Assembly (NCBI GenBank): GCA_902492755.1 | Contig: CABUNB010000037.1 | Location: 1-24,298 of the forward strand | Length of the DNA stretch: 24,298 nt | Reading direction: 5' to 3' | Origin: an uncultured Collinsella sp. | GTDB taxonomy: Bacteria; Actinomycetota; Coriobacteriia; Coriobacteriales; Coriobacteriaceae | Shown: in pieces, positions 13,546 to 22,336 of the stretch | Position numbering within the stretch: position 1 is the stretch's first letter | Layout of the letters: the number at the start of each line of letters is the position of its first letter | The notes under the pieces: generated by a model | Database searches by the model: none | What the model saw: the letters and a program-made list of their open reading frames with translations, nothing else | What the model was told of the DNA's origin: nothing | Translations under genes and position numbers: made by a program

Positions 13546-14694
13546 CTACTCGTCGTCATCATCGAGCATGGCGGAACCATCGATGGCATAAAGCTCGTCA
13601 AACTCCTCAGGCGCAGGCTGATCGGTCAGCTCGACCTCGGACGGAGCATCGTCATCAAACTCAAGCCCGCAGGCAAGGCGGACCTTATGCTCAATCTCGT
13701 CGGCGCAATCGGGGTGTTCGCGCAGGAACGCCTTGGCGGCCTCGCGACCGTTGCCGAGCTTGTCCTCGCCATAGGCAAACCAGGAGCCCATCTTCTTGCA
13801 AATGCCGCACTCGACAGCCATGTCCAGAATCGAGCCCTCCTTAGAGATGCCCGTACCGTACATAATGTCGAACTCAGCAGAACGGAACGGAGCTGCCACC
13901 TTGTTCTTAACGACCTTGGCGCGCACGCGGTTACCGATAACCTCATCCTTAAGCTTAATGCTGTCGATGCGGCGAATGTCGATACGCACCGAAGAGAAGA
14001 ACTTAAGGGCGCGGCCGCCCGTCGTGGTCTCGGGGTTGCCGAACATGACGCCGATCTTCTCTCGCAGCTGGTTAATGAAGATGCATGTCGTGTTGGACTT
14101 GGACAGCGAGCCGGCGAGCTTGCGGAGCGCCTGACTCATCAGACGAGCTTGCAATCCGACCGTGGTATCGCCGATCTCTCCCTCAATCTCGGCACGCGGG
14201 GTCAGCGCGGCGACGGAGTCGACGACGATGGCATCGATGGCGCCGGAACGCACGAGCATGTCAACAATCTCGAGCGCCTGCTCACCCGTATCAGGCTGGG
14301 AAATCAGTACCTCGTCGATATCCACGCCAATGCGCGCGGCATACGTGGGATCGAGCGCGTGCTCGGCATCGATAAATGCCACCACGCCACCCATTGCCTG
14401 GGCTTCGGCCAGGATCTCGAGCGAAAGCGTCGTCTTACCGGAGGACTCAGGACCGTAAATCTCGACGATACGGCCGCGCGGCACACCGCCGATACCCAGA
14501 GCGGCATCGAGTGCCAGAGCGCCCGTGGGGATGGCCTCAACCTCAAGCTCGGGGCCGCCGTCACCATACCTCATGATGGAGCCTTGACCGAACTTCTTCT
14601 CGATCTCGGCCTTGGTGGTGGCGATCATCTCATCGCGCTCTTTACCCGTCGTGCGAGCATGAACGGTACGTACGGGACCTGAATTCTTGGCCAT
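13546..14694 (-). CDS. recA: Recombinase RecA
   Basis: ATP-dependent strand-exchange protein and coprotease for LexA cleavage. The 382-residue protein has Walker A GPESSGKT at 81-88, Walker B in AIVVDSVAAL, the conserved FINQLREKIGVMFGNPETTTGG segment including DNA-binding loop L2 (written here only as a family feature; it begins FINQLR), and a strongly acidic C-terminal tail ending LDDDDE. The ATG at 14694 has GAGGAGG 6-7 nt upstream. The frame stays open seven codons further but without a ribosome site. A near-consensus promoter with a LexA box precedes it, and recX follows in the same transcript. Upstream neighbour is the CinA-type amidase, as in many Gram-positive genomes. Confidence 0.98.
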   Translation of the reverse strand: MAKNSGPVRTVHARTTGKERDEMIATTKAEIEKKFGQGSIMRYGDGGPELEVEAIPTGALALDAALGIGGVPRGRIVEIYGPESSGKTTLSLEILAEAQAMGGVVAFIDAEHALDPTYAARIGVDIDEVLISQPDTGEQALEIVDMLVRSGAIDAIVVDSVAALTPRAEIEGEIGDTTVGLQARLMSQALRKLAGSLSKSNTTCIFINQLREKIGVMFGNPETTTGGRALKFFSSVRIDIRRIDSIKLKDEVIGNRVRAKVVKNKVAAPFRSAEFDIMYGTGISKEGSILDMAVECGICKKMGSWFAYGEDKLGNGREAAKAFLREHPDCADEIEHKVRLACGLEFDDDAPSEVELTDQPAPEEFDELYAIDGSAMLDDDDE

Positions 14695-14724
14695 GAATAG
14701 CCCTCCTCTTAACAACCTGCATCG

Positions 14725-14753
14725 ATAATAAACGAACGGCTGTTCGTGGTCAA
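14725..14753 (-). promoter_or_regulatory. recA promoter
   Basis: TTGACC (14753 to 14748) and TATTAT (14730 to 14725), each 5 of 6 consensus positions, are separated by 17 bp. The spacer is almost filled by a LexA operator, so repression by steric block is expected. Confidence 0.78.
14734..14745. promoter_or_regulatory. LexA box at recA (GAAC-N4-GTTC)
   Basis: GAACGGCTGTTC is a perfect SOS operator, extended by C and G on either side. It sits within the recA promoter spacer. Confidence 0.9.
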
Positions 14754-14784
14754 CCGTTCAGGCCAATCATATGCAGGCAGTCTT

Positions 14785-14835
14785 TCCAAAACCCAACCAA
14801 ACGCCGACCAAACACTGACCAAATGCTTGACCACA
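14785..14835. repeat. Helically phased ACCAAA-type direct repeats upstream of recA
   Basis: Hexamers starting at 14785 (TCCAAA), 14796, 14807 and 14818 (each ACCAAA) are spaced exactly 11 bp; a fifth, ACCACA, starts at 14830. They lie 32-82 bp upstream of the recA -35. Further A-tracts continue to about 14866. The spacing places all copies on one face of the helix, suggesting a binding array or intrinsic bend. The rest of 14846-14920 shows no gene. Confidence 0.65.
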
Positions 14836-14920
14836 AAGGGGCAAATAAGAACAAGAAAGGCAAAAATACACCTATGACCAGCGCAAACGCAAAATTCGTC
14901 AGGGGTCCCTATCTCCACAA

Positions 14921-14944
14921 TTAAGGGGCCCGAAGGCCCCTTAA
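14921..14944 (-). terminator. Hairpin terminator after the CinA-type gene
   Basis: A perfect 10-bp stem (TTAAGGGGCC and its complement) closes on a four-base loop that reads UUCG in the minus-strand RNA, a very stable tetraloop closed by C-G. It begins 8 bp after the stop codon. The downstream tract is TTAATT-like rather than a long T run, because the stem itself ends in TTAA. Confidence 0.75.
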
Positions 14945-14951
14945 AACACGT

Positions 14952-15482
14952 CTATTCCATAGAGTTGAGCACAAGGGCAATGCGTCCCAAAGCCTCCGCG
15001 ACCGCATGGGCACGAACACACGAACGGTCGCCCTCATAGTGGCAGCGCACAGAGTCCACGACCGGCACTTCCCCATCAGCCGCGCGATACGCCCAGCCAA
15101 TATAGAAAGTGCCAGCCGGATCGTCCTCAGTGCCGCCGCCGGGGCCGGCATAACCCGTTGCGCTCACTGCAATATCGCTCTGGTACAGCTCCAGCGAACC
15201 CGCCGCCATCTCGCGCGCGGTCTGATGCGACACCGCGGTATAGCGGTCGAGCGTCTCCTGATCAACACCCAAAACGCGATGCTTGATCTCATCGCAGTAG
15301 GTCACCGCACCGCCACGCAGCACCACCGAGGCGCCCGGGATATCGGCAATCGTCGAGGCGATCATACCTGCTGTCAGCGACTCAGCCGTCGAAACCGTCA
15401 CGCCCCGAGCGCTCGCGCGCTCGACAATATGACGCGCCAGCTCCTCGTTATGTGCGGAAATCTGATCAAAAGAGTCCGTCAT
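14952..15482 (-). CDS. CinA C-terminal domain protein, nicotinamide-nucleotide amidase (PncC-like)
   Basis: Deamidates nicotinamide mononucleotide to nicotinic acid mononucleotide in NAD recycling, judged by family. The 176-residue protein consists only of the CinA C-terminal domain: the STAESLTAG motif at 31-39 with the catalytic Ser, GGAVTYCDEIKHRVLGV near 60-76, and ATGYAGPGGGTEDDPAGTFY with the glycine-rich substrate loop. The MoaB-like N-terminal domain of full CinA (about 410 residues) is absent, and no remnant of it lies upstream, where pgsA ends 12 bp away. The ATG at 15482 is preferred, but a GTG at 15488 is possible; the ribosome site (GGTGGG) is weak. Position between pgsA and recA is conserved. 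Confidence 0.92.
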   Translation of the reverse strand: MTDSFDQISAHNEELARHIVERASARGVTVSTAESLTAGMIASTIADIPGASVVLRGGAVTYCDEIKHRVLGVDQETLDRYTAVSHQTAREMAAGSLELYQSDIAVSATGYAGPGGGTEDDPAGTFYIGWAYRAADGEVPVVDSVRCHYEGDRSCVRAHAVAEALGRIALVLNSME

Positions 15483-15494
15483 ACCCACCAGAAC

Positions 15495-16133
15495 CTAGAT
15501 CGAAAAGACGATCTTGCGGCAGTTCCAGAAGTATTGGGCGCCCGAGATAACGGTCAGGACAACGGCAACGGCGTACAGGAAGCGCGACACCGAGTAGATG
15601 CCGAGCGTCAGCGCCAGCGGGCCAAGGTGCAAGCCGGCCATCGCAAAGACGCACAGGTAACCGCAGATGGAGACCATCGTGGTCGCCGTCTTGTACTTGC
15701 CAAGCTTATCGGCGGCAACGACCACGCCGGCGGCACTCGCAACCATGCGCAGGGCGCTTACCAACAGCTCGCGGAACAAGATGATGAACACGGACCAAAC
15801 CGTCACGGTGCCAAAGTCCAAGAACAGCAGCAAGGCCGAGAACACGAGCAGCTTATCGGCGATGGGGTCCAAGAACTTACCGAAATCGGTAATCTCGTTG
15901 CGCGAGCGCGCCAGGTAGCCGTCGACCTTATCGGTGCACGACAGGATCACATACAGAATGAAGGCAGCGGCGGCGAGCGGGCCGTCGAAGGTGCTCCAAT
16001 CTGTACCGGCAACACTCGTGTGAGAAAGCGCCGACACGATCATGAACACCGGGATAAAGACGATGCGAACGCACGTCACGATGTTGGCGGGCGTCCAAAC
16101 ACTCGTCAGTTCCTTATTGCTCTCGTTTGCCAC
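15495..16133 (-). CDS. pgsA: CDP-diacylglycerol--glycerol-3-phosphate 3-phosphatidyltransferase
   Basis: Membrane enzyme that makes phosphatidylglycerol phosphate from CDP-diacylglycerol and glycerol 3-phosphate. The 212-residue protein carries the full CDP-alcohol phosphotransferase motif: D68-x2-D71-G72-x2-A75-R76-x8-G85-x3-D89-x3-D93. Several hydrophobic spans surround it (about 15-37, 54-66, 95-130 and 148-200). The start codon is GTG with GGAG 6 nt upstream, placed just after the rimO stop; the gap is 9 bp. pgsA next to cinA and recA is a standard Gram-positive order. A cardiolipin-synthase relative with the same motif is possible but context favours PgsA. Confidence 0.94.
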   Translation of the reverse strand: MANESNKELTSVWTPANIVTCVRIVFIPVFMIVSALSHTSVAGTDWSTFDGPLAAAAFILYVILSCTDKVDGYLARSRNEITDFGKFLDPIADKLLVFSALLLFLDFGTVTVWSVFIILFRELLVSALRMVASAAGVVVAADKLGKYKTATTMVSICGYLCVFAMAGLHLGPLALTLGIYSVSRFLYAVAVVLTVISGAQYFWNCRKIVFSI

Positions 16134-16142
16134 GACGCTCTC

Positions 16143-17492
16143 CTACTCCACAACATGGCCGATAAGCTCATAGCAGAAGCTATCGGTAAACTCGACCGTC
16201 AGAATATCGCCCACGGACGCCTCGCTGGCGTCCAAGTGCACCGCGCCATCGGAATCGGGCGCCTGGAACCAAGCATGGCCGATCAGCTCGGCGCCGTCCT
16301 CGGTCTCCTCGATGCCGTCGACGATCACCTGGGCGCGCTCGCCCACATGTGCGGCGGTGGCGGCAAAACCGAGCGACTCGGCCAGGTCCATGGCCTCCTG
16401 GGCGCGCTCGAGCTTGACCTCCTCATCGACCTGACCCTCCATCTTAGCGGCCAGGCTGCCCTCCTCCTGCGAGTAGGCAAAGACGCTCGTGTAGTCAAAG
16501 CCGACGGTGTCCATAAAGTCGATAAGGTCGCGGAACTCGTCGTCGGTCTCGGTCGGGAAGCCGACCATGGCCGTGGAACGGATCACGATGCCGGGGATAC
16601 GCTCACGCAGATCGCGGAACAGGTCCTCGAGCTCCTGGCGCGAACCGGAGCGACGCATAGCCTTGAGGATGCGCGCGTCGCAGTGCTGCACGGGGATATC
16701 GATATAAGGCAGCACCTCGGGCGTATCGCGAATCGTATCGATAAGCTCGTCGGTCATGCCCTCGGGCTGCAGATAGAGCACGCGGACCCAGACGTTGTGC
16801 GGGCGCACGGACTCGGCGACGGCATGCAGCAGCTGCGCCAGATTGCGCGGCGAGCCATCGGTGACGTCTTCGTCGGCAAAGTCGGTGCCCCAAATACCCG
16901 TGTCCTGTCCGATCAGCACGATCTCGCGCACACCGCCGGCAACCAGGTCGCGTACCTCGGAGATAATGCTCTCGGCATTGCGCGAGTGATAACGACCGCG
17001 GATATACGGGATCATGCAGAAGCTGCAGAAGCGGTTGCAACCATCGGAAATCTTGACGTAAGCAACGGCGCCCTCGACAGTGCGCTTGACTTGCGGAATA
17101 TAGGCAGCGATCTCACGCTCGACACCCAGCACGCCATCGATGACCGCCACGATGCCGTCCTCCTCGTCGGCCTTCACAAAGGCAGCGACCTCGGGCAGCT
17201 CGTCAGGCAGGTCGTCGCCATAGCGCGACGGCACACAGCCGCACATGACGATGGGACAAGAACGAACGCCGTCCTGAACCTCGTTGGCGAGCTCGAGCGT
17301 GGTCTCGATGCTCTCGGACGTTGCGGAGGCGAGGAACGAGCATGTATTGACGATGGCGATATCGGCATCCTGTGGGTCGAATGCCTCCTCGTAGCCCGCG
17401 GCGGTCAAAAGAGAACGCATGCGGTCGGTGTCAACCTCGTTCTTAGCGCACCCGAGGGTGATGTAGAGCACGGAGCCCAACGGTGTATCCAT
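16143..17492 (-). CDS. rimO: Ribosomal protein uS12 methylthiotransferase
   Basis: Radical SAM enzyme that methylthiolates an aspartate of ribosomal protein S12. The 449-residue protein has auxiliary cluster cysteines C15, C51 and C86 and the radical SAM triad C152-x3-C156-x2-C159 within SDGCNRFCSFCMIPYIRGRY, whose IPYIRGRYHSR continuation is typical of RimO rather than MiaB. A TRAM domain forms the C-terminus. AAAGGA lies about 12 nt before the ATG, further than ideal. It is placed between yajQ and pgsA in the same direction. Its paralogue miaB is in the same window. Confidence 0.96.
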   Translation of the reverse strand: MDTPLGSVLYITLGCAKNEVDTDRMRSLLTAAGYEEAFDPQDADIAIVNTCSFLASATSESIETTLELANEVQDGVRSCPIVMCGCVPSRYGDDLPDELPEVAAFVKADEEDGIVAVIDGVLGVEREIAAYIPQVKRTVEGAVAYVKISDGCNRFCSFCMIPYIRGRYHSRNAESIISEVRDLVAGGVREIVLIGQDTGIWGTDFADEDVTDGSPRNLAQLLHAVAESVRPHNVWVRVLYLQPEGMTDELIDTIRDTPEVLPYIDIPVQHCDARILKAMRRSGSRQELEDLFRDLRERIPGIVIRSTAMVGFPTETDDEFRDLIDFMDTVGFDYTSVFAYSQEEGSLAAKMEGQVDEEVKLERAQEAMDLAESLGFAATAAHVGERAQVIVDGIEETEDGAELIGHAWFQAPDSDGAVHLDASEASVGDILTVEFTDSFCYELIGHVVE

Positions 17493-17519
17493 GTTGGAGA
17501 GCAGTCCTTTCGAATGATA

Positions 17520-18017
17520 TTAGCGGTAGTTGGTGAACTGCAGCGGCTGGCCGTAGTCCTGGTCGCGCAGGAACTGGATAACGGTCTGCAACGCGTCCTT
17601 CGAAGCAGAGGAAACACGCAGCTTCTCGGCCTCGATGGTCACCTTGACCTTGAGCTTTTGGTCCTTGATGTCCTTATTGATCTTCTTGGCGGTCGCCTGG
17701 TCGATACCCTCGACGATATGGCCGAGCACGCGCACGGTGCCGCCCGATGCCGCCTGCGGAGCATCCCACGAGACAGCCTTGAGGTCGATGCCGCGCTTGA
17801 TGAGCTTGGAGCTCAGGACATCGATGATCTGCTTGGAGACAAAGTCGGCCGGGGCGTTGATCGTAAAGAGCTTGTCGCCCTTCGAAAGCTCGATCGTGGC
17901 GCCGGAATCCTTCAGGTCATAGCGCTGGGAAATCTCGCGCGTGGTCTGCTGGAAGGCGTTGTCGACCTCTTGCATGTTGACCTCGGACACGACGTCGAAG
18001 CTGGAATCTTTAGCCAT
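17520..18017 (-). CDS. yajQ: YajQ-family nucleotide-binding protein (DUF520)
   Basis: The 165-residue protein is full length for YajQ: it begins SSFDVVSEVNMQEVDNA, continues with ISQRYDLKDSGATIEL, and carries a second half with GIDQATAKKINKDIKDQKLKV. The family has two ferredoxin-like domains, binds nucleotides or RNA in vitro, and acts as a cyclic-di-GMP effector in Xanthomonas; no role is settled in actinobacteria. The ribosome site is GAAAGGAAA about 8 nt before the ATG. Spacing is 26 bp to the RodZ-like gene upstream and 27 bp to rimO downstream, consistent with one transcript. Confidence 0.96.
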   Translation of the reverse strand: MAKDSSFDVVSEVNMQEVDNAFQQTTREISQRYDLKDSGATIELSKGDKLFTINAPADFVSKQIIDVLSSKLIKRGIDLKAVSWDAPQAASGGTVRVLGHIVEGIDQATAKKINKDIKDQKLKVKVTIEAEKLRVSSASKDALQTVIQFLRDQDYGQPLQFTNYR

Positions 18018-18043
18018 GATGTTTCCTTTCGCGTACGAGCGGC

Positions 18044-19555
18044 TTAGTAGCTATCGTACGAATAGTCGGTAGAATCGGTGGGCGCCTGGCCGTCAGTTGC
18101 GGTATCGGCGCCATCCGTGGACTGGGCATCGGTGCCGTCGGTGGTGTCGGTACCATCGGTGGTGTCGGCACCATCAGAACTTTCACCATTCTCGGAATCA
18201 GTCGTCTCCTTCTTGGGAACGGTGATCGTCACGCGCGCCACGCCCGAGGTCTTGGTATCGTAACGGACCTTTTCGCCGTTCTTGGTAACGGTGACATCGG
18301 AAGGCTTAGACGTGGTGATCTCGATCGAGGACTCGGGCGTGTACTCCTGCTCAAAGGGGCCAGTCGCCTGAGCGCCATAGACCGACTTTCCGTCGACCTT
18401 GACCTCAATCCACGCGGTCTTTCCCTTGGCAACGGAGACCTTAACCTTTGTGACCTCGTTCTCTTCCTTCTTGGCCGTCGTCTTGGCGGCGTCCGAATCA
18501 GTCGACTCATCCGTCGCCTCATCGGTGTCTTCGTCCTCGTCGACCGTTTCGGTCTTCTTAGAAGACTTCTTGGTCGTCGTCTTGGTAACAGCGGGCGTCT
18601 CGGGCGTGGTCTCGGGCGTCGAAGATGCGCAGCCGCGCAGAAGTACCACGATGAGCACGATCAGCAGCAACGCCACGGCACCGATACCGGCGTAGACGAT
18701 ACGCGGATCGAGCCCGTTGTTTTGAGGAGCACGGGAACCGCCGCGTCCACGACTGGAACTGCTGCGGCCGCCTCCCTGAGGCATACGGCCACGATTGCTA
18801 TCGGAACGGCCGCAATAGCCACCCTGGCCCTGAAGGCTGCGCTGACCCGAGCGGGGCGCAAGTTCACCGCGGCCTTGATAGCCACGCTGGCCCGCACGCG
18901 GAGCGGAAGAGCGCTGGCCATACGGCTGTGGTTGAGAGCGAAGACGCGGCGTCACCTGCGTGGTATCGGCGTCCGCATAGCCGCCGCGAGCACGTCCGGT
19001 GGAGATACCACGGTGACCGCGATCGGAATAGCCGCCGTCGCCGTAGCCGGCACGAGGGTCACGCGCCACGCCGCGGGCAGCGGGAAGTGCACGGTCCTCG
19101 GGCATCGGCGTACTGCGGAACCGGTCACGCTGCGAGCGAATCTCCTCGCCCGAACCCGTCTCGGTAATATAACCGGCCTGCTGAGGACGCTGTCCATAGC
19201 GAGTCGAACGACCGCCCTGAACCATCAGGAAGCGCCCGTTATCGACAGAGGAACGCGAATTGACGTAGCCGGCGGCGTCCTGGAAACGACCGCCCTGCTG
19301 CGACGTCTCGCGTTCGTATGCCATCAGTTCGTCAAAGTAGGCATTGACGACCTCGCGCGGATTGAGGCCCAAAAAACGAGCATAGCTCGAAATCATGCCC
19401 TGCGCATAGCCGCGCGGCGGCATCGAAGCAAAGTTACCGGTCTCGAAAAACTCGATGATCTGCGGCCTGATTTTGATGGTGTTGGCGACCTGCTGAATGG
19501 AAAGGCCCATTCGGCGACGCTGCTCGAGCAGCATGTCACCAAAGCGTGCAGCCAT
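18044..19555 (-). CDS. RodZ-like helix-turn-helix membrane protein with Arg/Gly-rich linker
   Basis: The 503-residue protein has the RodZ layout: an N-terminal cytoplasmic HTH_25 domain (about 5-75; FGDMLLEQRRRMGLSI), a linker, one membrane span at 287-307 and an extracytoplasmic DUF4115-like beta domain at about 370-448. RodZ couples MreB to the elongation machinery. Here the cytoplasmic linker (about 86-280) is very long and rich in Arg, Gly, Tyr and Gln with RG, RGG and YG repeats. The outside part has an acidic Thr/Lys linker (about 312-368) and a repetitive DGTD/TTDG tail from about 453. The ATG shares a base with the ftsK stop (TGATG), with GGAGG upstream inside ftsK. Known RodZ proteins lack this linker, so orthology is likely but not certain. 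Confidence 0.85.
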   Translation of the reverse strand: MAARFGDMLLEQRRRMGLSIQQVANTIKIRPQIIEFFETGNFASMPPRGYAQGMISSYARFLGLNPREVVNAYFDELMAYERETSQQGGRFQDAAGYVNSRSSVDNGRFLMVQGGRSTRYGQRPQQAGYITETGSGEEIRSQRDRFRSTPMPEDRALPAARGVARDPRAGYGDGGYSDRGHRGISTGRARGGYADADTTQVTPRLRSQPQPYGQRSSAPRAGQRGYQGRGELAPRSGQRSLQGQGGYCGRSDSNRGRMPQGGGRSSSSRGRGGSRAPQNNGLDPRIVYAGIGAVALLLIVLIVVLLRGCASSTPETTPETPAVTKTTTKKSSKKTETVDEDEDTDEATDESTDSDAAKTTAKKEENEVTKVKVSVAKGKTAWIEVKVDGKSVYGAQATGPFEQEYTPESSIEITTSKPSDVTVTKNGEKVRYDTKTSGVARVTITVPKKETTDSENGESSDGADTTDGTDTTDGTDAQSTDGADTATDGQAPTDSTDYSYDSY

Positions 19556-22335
19556 CAGAATCCTCCAAACTCACGATCTTCACGTGCCATCTCGGCGTCG
19601 ACAGATTCCAGCGCGGCAAGCCCCTCCTCGTCCAACAGGACCTCGCGCGGCTTGGAACCGTCGGGCGGGCCGACGACACCCTTTTCTTCCAGCATGTCCA
19701 TAATACGCCCGGCACGCGCATAGCCAACCTTCAGGCGGCGTTGCAGGCCAGATGTGGAGCCCAGCTGCGATTCCACCACAATATGGGCGGCTTCCCAAAT
19801 GAGCGGATCATCGTCTTGCGGCTCGGCGACTCCGGTGCGGACAATGCCGCCGCCACCAGCCATGGACATGGAAGCGGGCGCCACGGCGGACAGAATCTCC
19901 TCGTGGTAGTCGGGCTCGCTCTGCGACTTGACGAACTCGACAATCTCGTTGATTTCATCGTCCGAGACAAAGCAGCCCTGGATACGGCGGGGCTTGCCCC
20001 AGTCGACCTTGGAGAACAGCATGTCGCCCAAACCGGTGAGCTTCTCGGCACCCATCTGGTCGATGATGACGCGCGAGTCGATGCCCGTGGCGACGTTAAA
20101 GGCGATGCGGTTGGTGATGTTGGCCTTGATAAGGCCCGTCACCACGTTGGAGCTGGGGCGCTGCGTGGCAACGATAAGGTGAATACCGGCGGCACGGCCC
20201 AGCTGTGCAATACGCACGATCGAGGCCTCGACATCCTTACCGGCGACCATCATCAGGTCAGAGAGCTCGTCAATGATAATGACCAGGTAGGGCATCTTTT
20301 GCGGCGGGTTGTCGTAATGCTCAAACTCGCCGGCGGCCTGCTTTTCGTTATAGGTCGAAATCTTACGCACGTTGAGACGCTCGAAGACCTTCAGGCGGCG
20401 CTCCATTTCGGACACGGCCCACTGCAGGGCGCTCGCGGCCTGCTTGGGCTCGGTCACCACGGGCACATAGAGATGCGGCAGACCGTTATAGCCCGCAAGC
20501 TCGACGCGCTTGGGGTCGACCATGATCAGGCGAACGTCCTCGGGAAGGGCGCGCATGAGCAAGGTCGTGATGATGGAATTGATCATCACCGACTTACCAG
20601 AACCGGTCGTACCGGCGATCAACAGGTGAGGCATCTTGGCGAGGTCGGCGACAACCGGCGTGCCCTCGGCGTCGCGGCCGATGGCGAGCTCGAGCGGACC
20701 GCCCTTCACATAGGGCAGCACGTCGCCCAGATTGACGTTCTGGCGCTTGCGGTTGGGAATCTCGATGCCCACGAGCGAGGTGCCGGGGATCGGGGCAAAG
20801 ATACGCACCGACTGGGCAGCGAGCGAAAGCGCGATATCGTCCTCGAGGCTCGAGATTTTGCTCACACGCTCGCCCTCACCGGGCTGCAGTTTGAAGGTCG
20901 TCACCGTGGGGCCGGCGATCCAGCCGACCACGCGGGCACTGCGGCCAAACTCAAGCAAGGTGGATTGCAGTGACTCAGCGGTCTGCTCCAGCTCCTTGTC
21001 CGAAGACGCGGCGGAAGCCGACTGCGGGTTGGCATGCAGGATTTCGAGCGGCGGAAGCTTGAGGCCGTCCTCTTCTTCGCCCTCGTTATCTGCGGCGCCG
21101 TCGTCCACTCCCCCATCACGAGCCGCAGCCGATTCGATAGCACTCGTGGCAGGCGCACCGGCAACCTTGGGATGCTTCAGGAAGTCGGGAATCTGAGGTG
21201 CGGCCGAGACGGGATTCACGGCAAACGGCGGCTCGGACTCGTCGATCTTATCGGGGTCGTCTTCCATCGAAAGCTGGCCGGTTACCTGACCGCGCTTTGC
21301 ATGGCGACGCGGCAGCAAAGTTGTCTTTGCGGTCTCAATCGGAGCCTCGTCGTCCTCGTCATCGCCCTCGGTGAGCTCAATCTCGCTATCGGACCAAGAC
21401 GGGTCGGGCTCGCTCGTGTTGAGCTTGGGCGTGGCCTTGCCCTTCTTGGCATGGCGACGCGGCAGCAGCGTGGTCTTAGCGCGCTCGGCCTCCACGGCCT
21501 CGGACACGTCGACAAACGGGTCATCGTCCTCGTCGTCATCGTCCAAAACCGGGTCCACATCGTTGTCCATGACCGTGGTCACGGCAGCATCGGAGCCCTT
21601 TTGACGAAGAATGCTCAGGTGCGGACGGGCAACGCCGGGCACCGACAGGGCTTCGTCATCACCCCAAGGGCTGGCGTTGACATCGGCACGACGGCGTTCG
21701 GCAAAATCTGCCGCACGATCGCGGGCAGAGCGCAGCACACCGCCCACCGAAAATCCAATGATAACCAGGCCCACGACGACAAGCCCCAGCAAGACAACCA
21801 TGGCGATAGGTTTACCCAGAGCGTTTTGCAAGGCACTTGCGATAAAGGCGCCAATGTAGCCACCCGACACGGAAAGGTTCTGCGGCGTAAACATAAGGTC
21901 GCACGAATCGCTCGTGCCCGGCACCATCAGCGAAAGAATGGAGACGACAGCGATAAAGACCACGGCGCCGCCCGCAACAGAGCGCACGTTGAGCGGCGAG
22001 TCCTCACCCAAAAAGAGCGTGGCGGCAAACAGCAAGATGACGATCGGCAGCACGTAGGCGCCCAGGCCAAAGCCCAGGTGATAGAACCCGGCAACAGCAG
22101 CCGTCACGGGCGCAGTTGCCGGTGAGATAACGGCAATGAAGGACGCGATCGCCAAAACGGCAATGACCACGCCGGCGATATCGCGATTGGCCGAAGGCTC
22201 GACCAAGGGCTCAAAATCGTCGAAGTCTGCCTCATGGCCCTTATTGGCACGCAGATGGGAACCGGCACCCTTAGCAGATGCCGGTTGGTTGTTGGCTTTA
22301 TTGCCTTTGGCGTTTTGTGCAGATCCGCGCGCCAA
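19555..22335 (-). CDS. ftsK: DNA translocase FtsK/SpoIIIE
   Basis: Septal DNA pump that clears chromosome termini and activates dimer resolution. The 926-residue protein has about four N-terminal spans (53-71, 83-109, 118-138, 178-199), a long acidic linker (about 200-440), the motor with Walker A GTTGSGKS at 575-582 and Walker B DELSDLMM, and a C-terminal winged gamma domain (QLGSTSGLQRRLKVGYARAG). The linker holds a duplicated motif, AKTTLLPRRHAK, at 286-297 and 336-347. The start is TTG, one base after the rnj stop; its GGAGG ribosome site lies within the last rnj codons, and no ATG occurs near. It overlaps the RodZ-like start by one base. Confidence 0.96.
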   Translation of the reverse strand: MARGSAQNAKGNKANNQPASAKGAGSHLRANKGHEADFDDFEPLVEPSANRDIAGVVIAVLAIASFIAVISPATAPVTAAVAGFYHLGFGLGAYVLPIVILLFAATLFLGEDSPLNVRSVAGGAVVFIAVVSILSLMVPGTSDSCDLMFTPQNLSVSGGYIGAFIASALQNALGKPIAMVVLLGLVVVGLVIIGFSVGGVLRSARDRAADFAERRRADVNASPWGDDEALSVPGVARPHLSILRQKGSDAAVTTVMDNDVDPVLDDDDEDDDPFVDVSEAVEAERAKTTLLPRRHAKKGKATPKLNTSEPDPSWSDSEIELTEGDDEDDEAPIETAKTTLLPRRHAKRGQVTGQLSMEDDPDKIDESEPPFAVNPVSAAPQIPDFLKHPKVAGAPATSAIESAAARDGGVDDGAADNEGEEEDGLKLPPLEILHANPQSASAASSDKELEQTAESLQSTLLEFGRSARVVGWIAGPTVTTFKLQPGEGERVSKISSLEDDIALSLAAQSVRIFAPIPGTSLVGIEIPNRKRQNVNLGDVLPYVKGGPLELAIGRDAEGTPVVADLAKMPHLLIAGTTGSGKSVMINSIITTLLMRALPEDVRLIMVDPKRVELAGYNGLPHLYVPVVTEPKQAASALQWAVSEMERRLKVFERLNVRKISTYNEKQAAGEFEHYDNPPQKMPYLVIIIDELSDLMMVAGKDVEASIVRIAQLGRAAGIHLIVATQRPSSNVVTGLIKANITNRIAFNVATGIDSRVIIDQMGAEKLTGLGDMLFSKVDWGKPRRIQGCFVSDDEINEIVEFVKSQSEPDYHEEILSAVAPASMSMAGGGGIVRTGVAEPQDDDPLIWEAAHIVVESQLGSTSGLQRRLKVGYARAGRIMDMLEEKGVVGPPDGSKPREVLLDEEGLAALESVDAEMAREDREFGGF

Positions 22336-22336
22336 A

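Noticed and set aside
15006..18047. A 1013-codon open plus-strand frame spanning pgsA, rimO, yajQ and most of the CinA-type gene
   Set aside because: It is antisense to four well-conserved genes, has low-complexity His/Asp/Arg-rich translation, no recognisable domain and no ribosome site. GC-rich codon bias on the other strand explains it.
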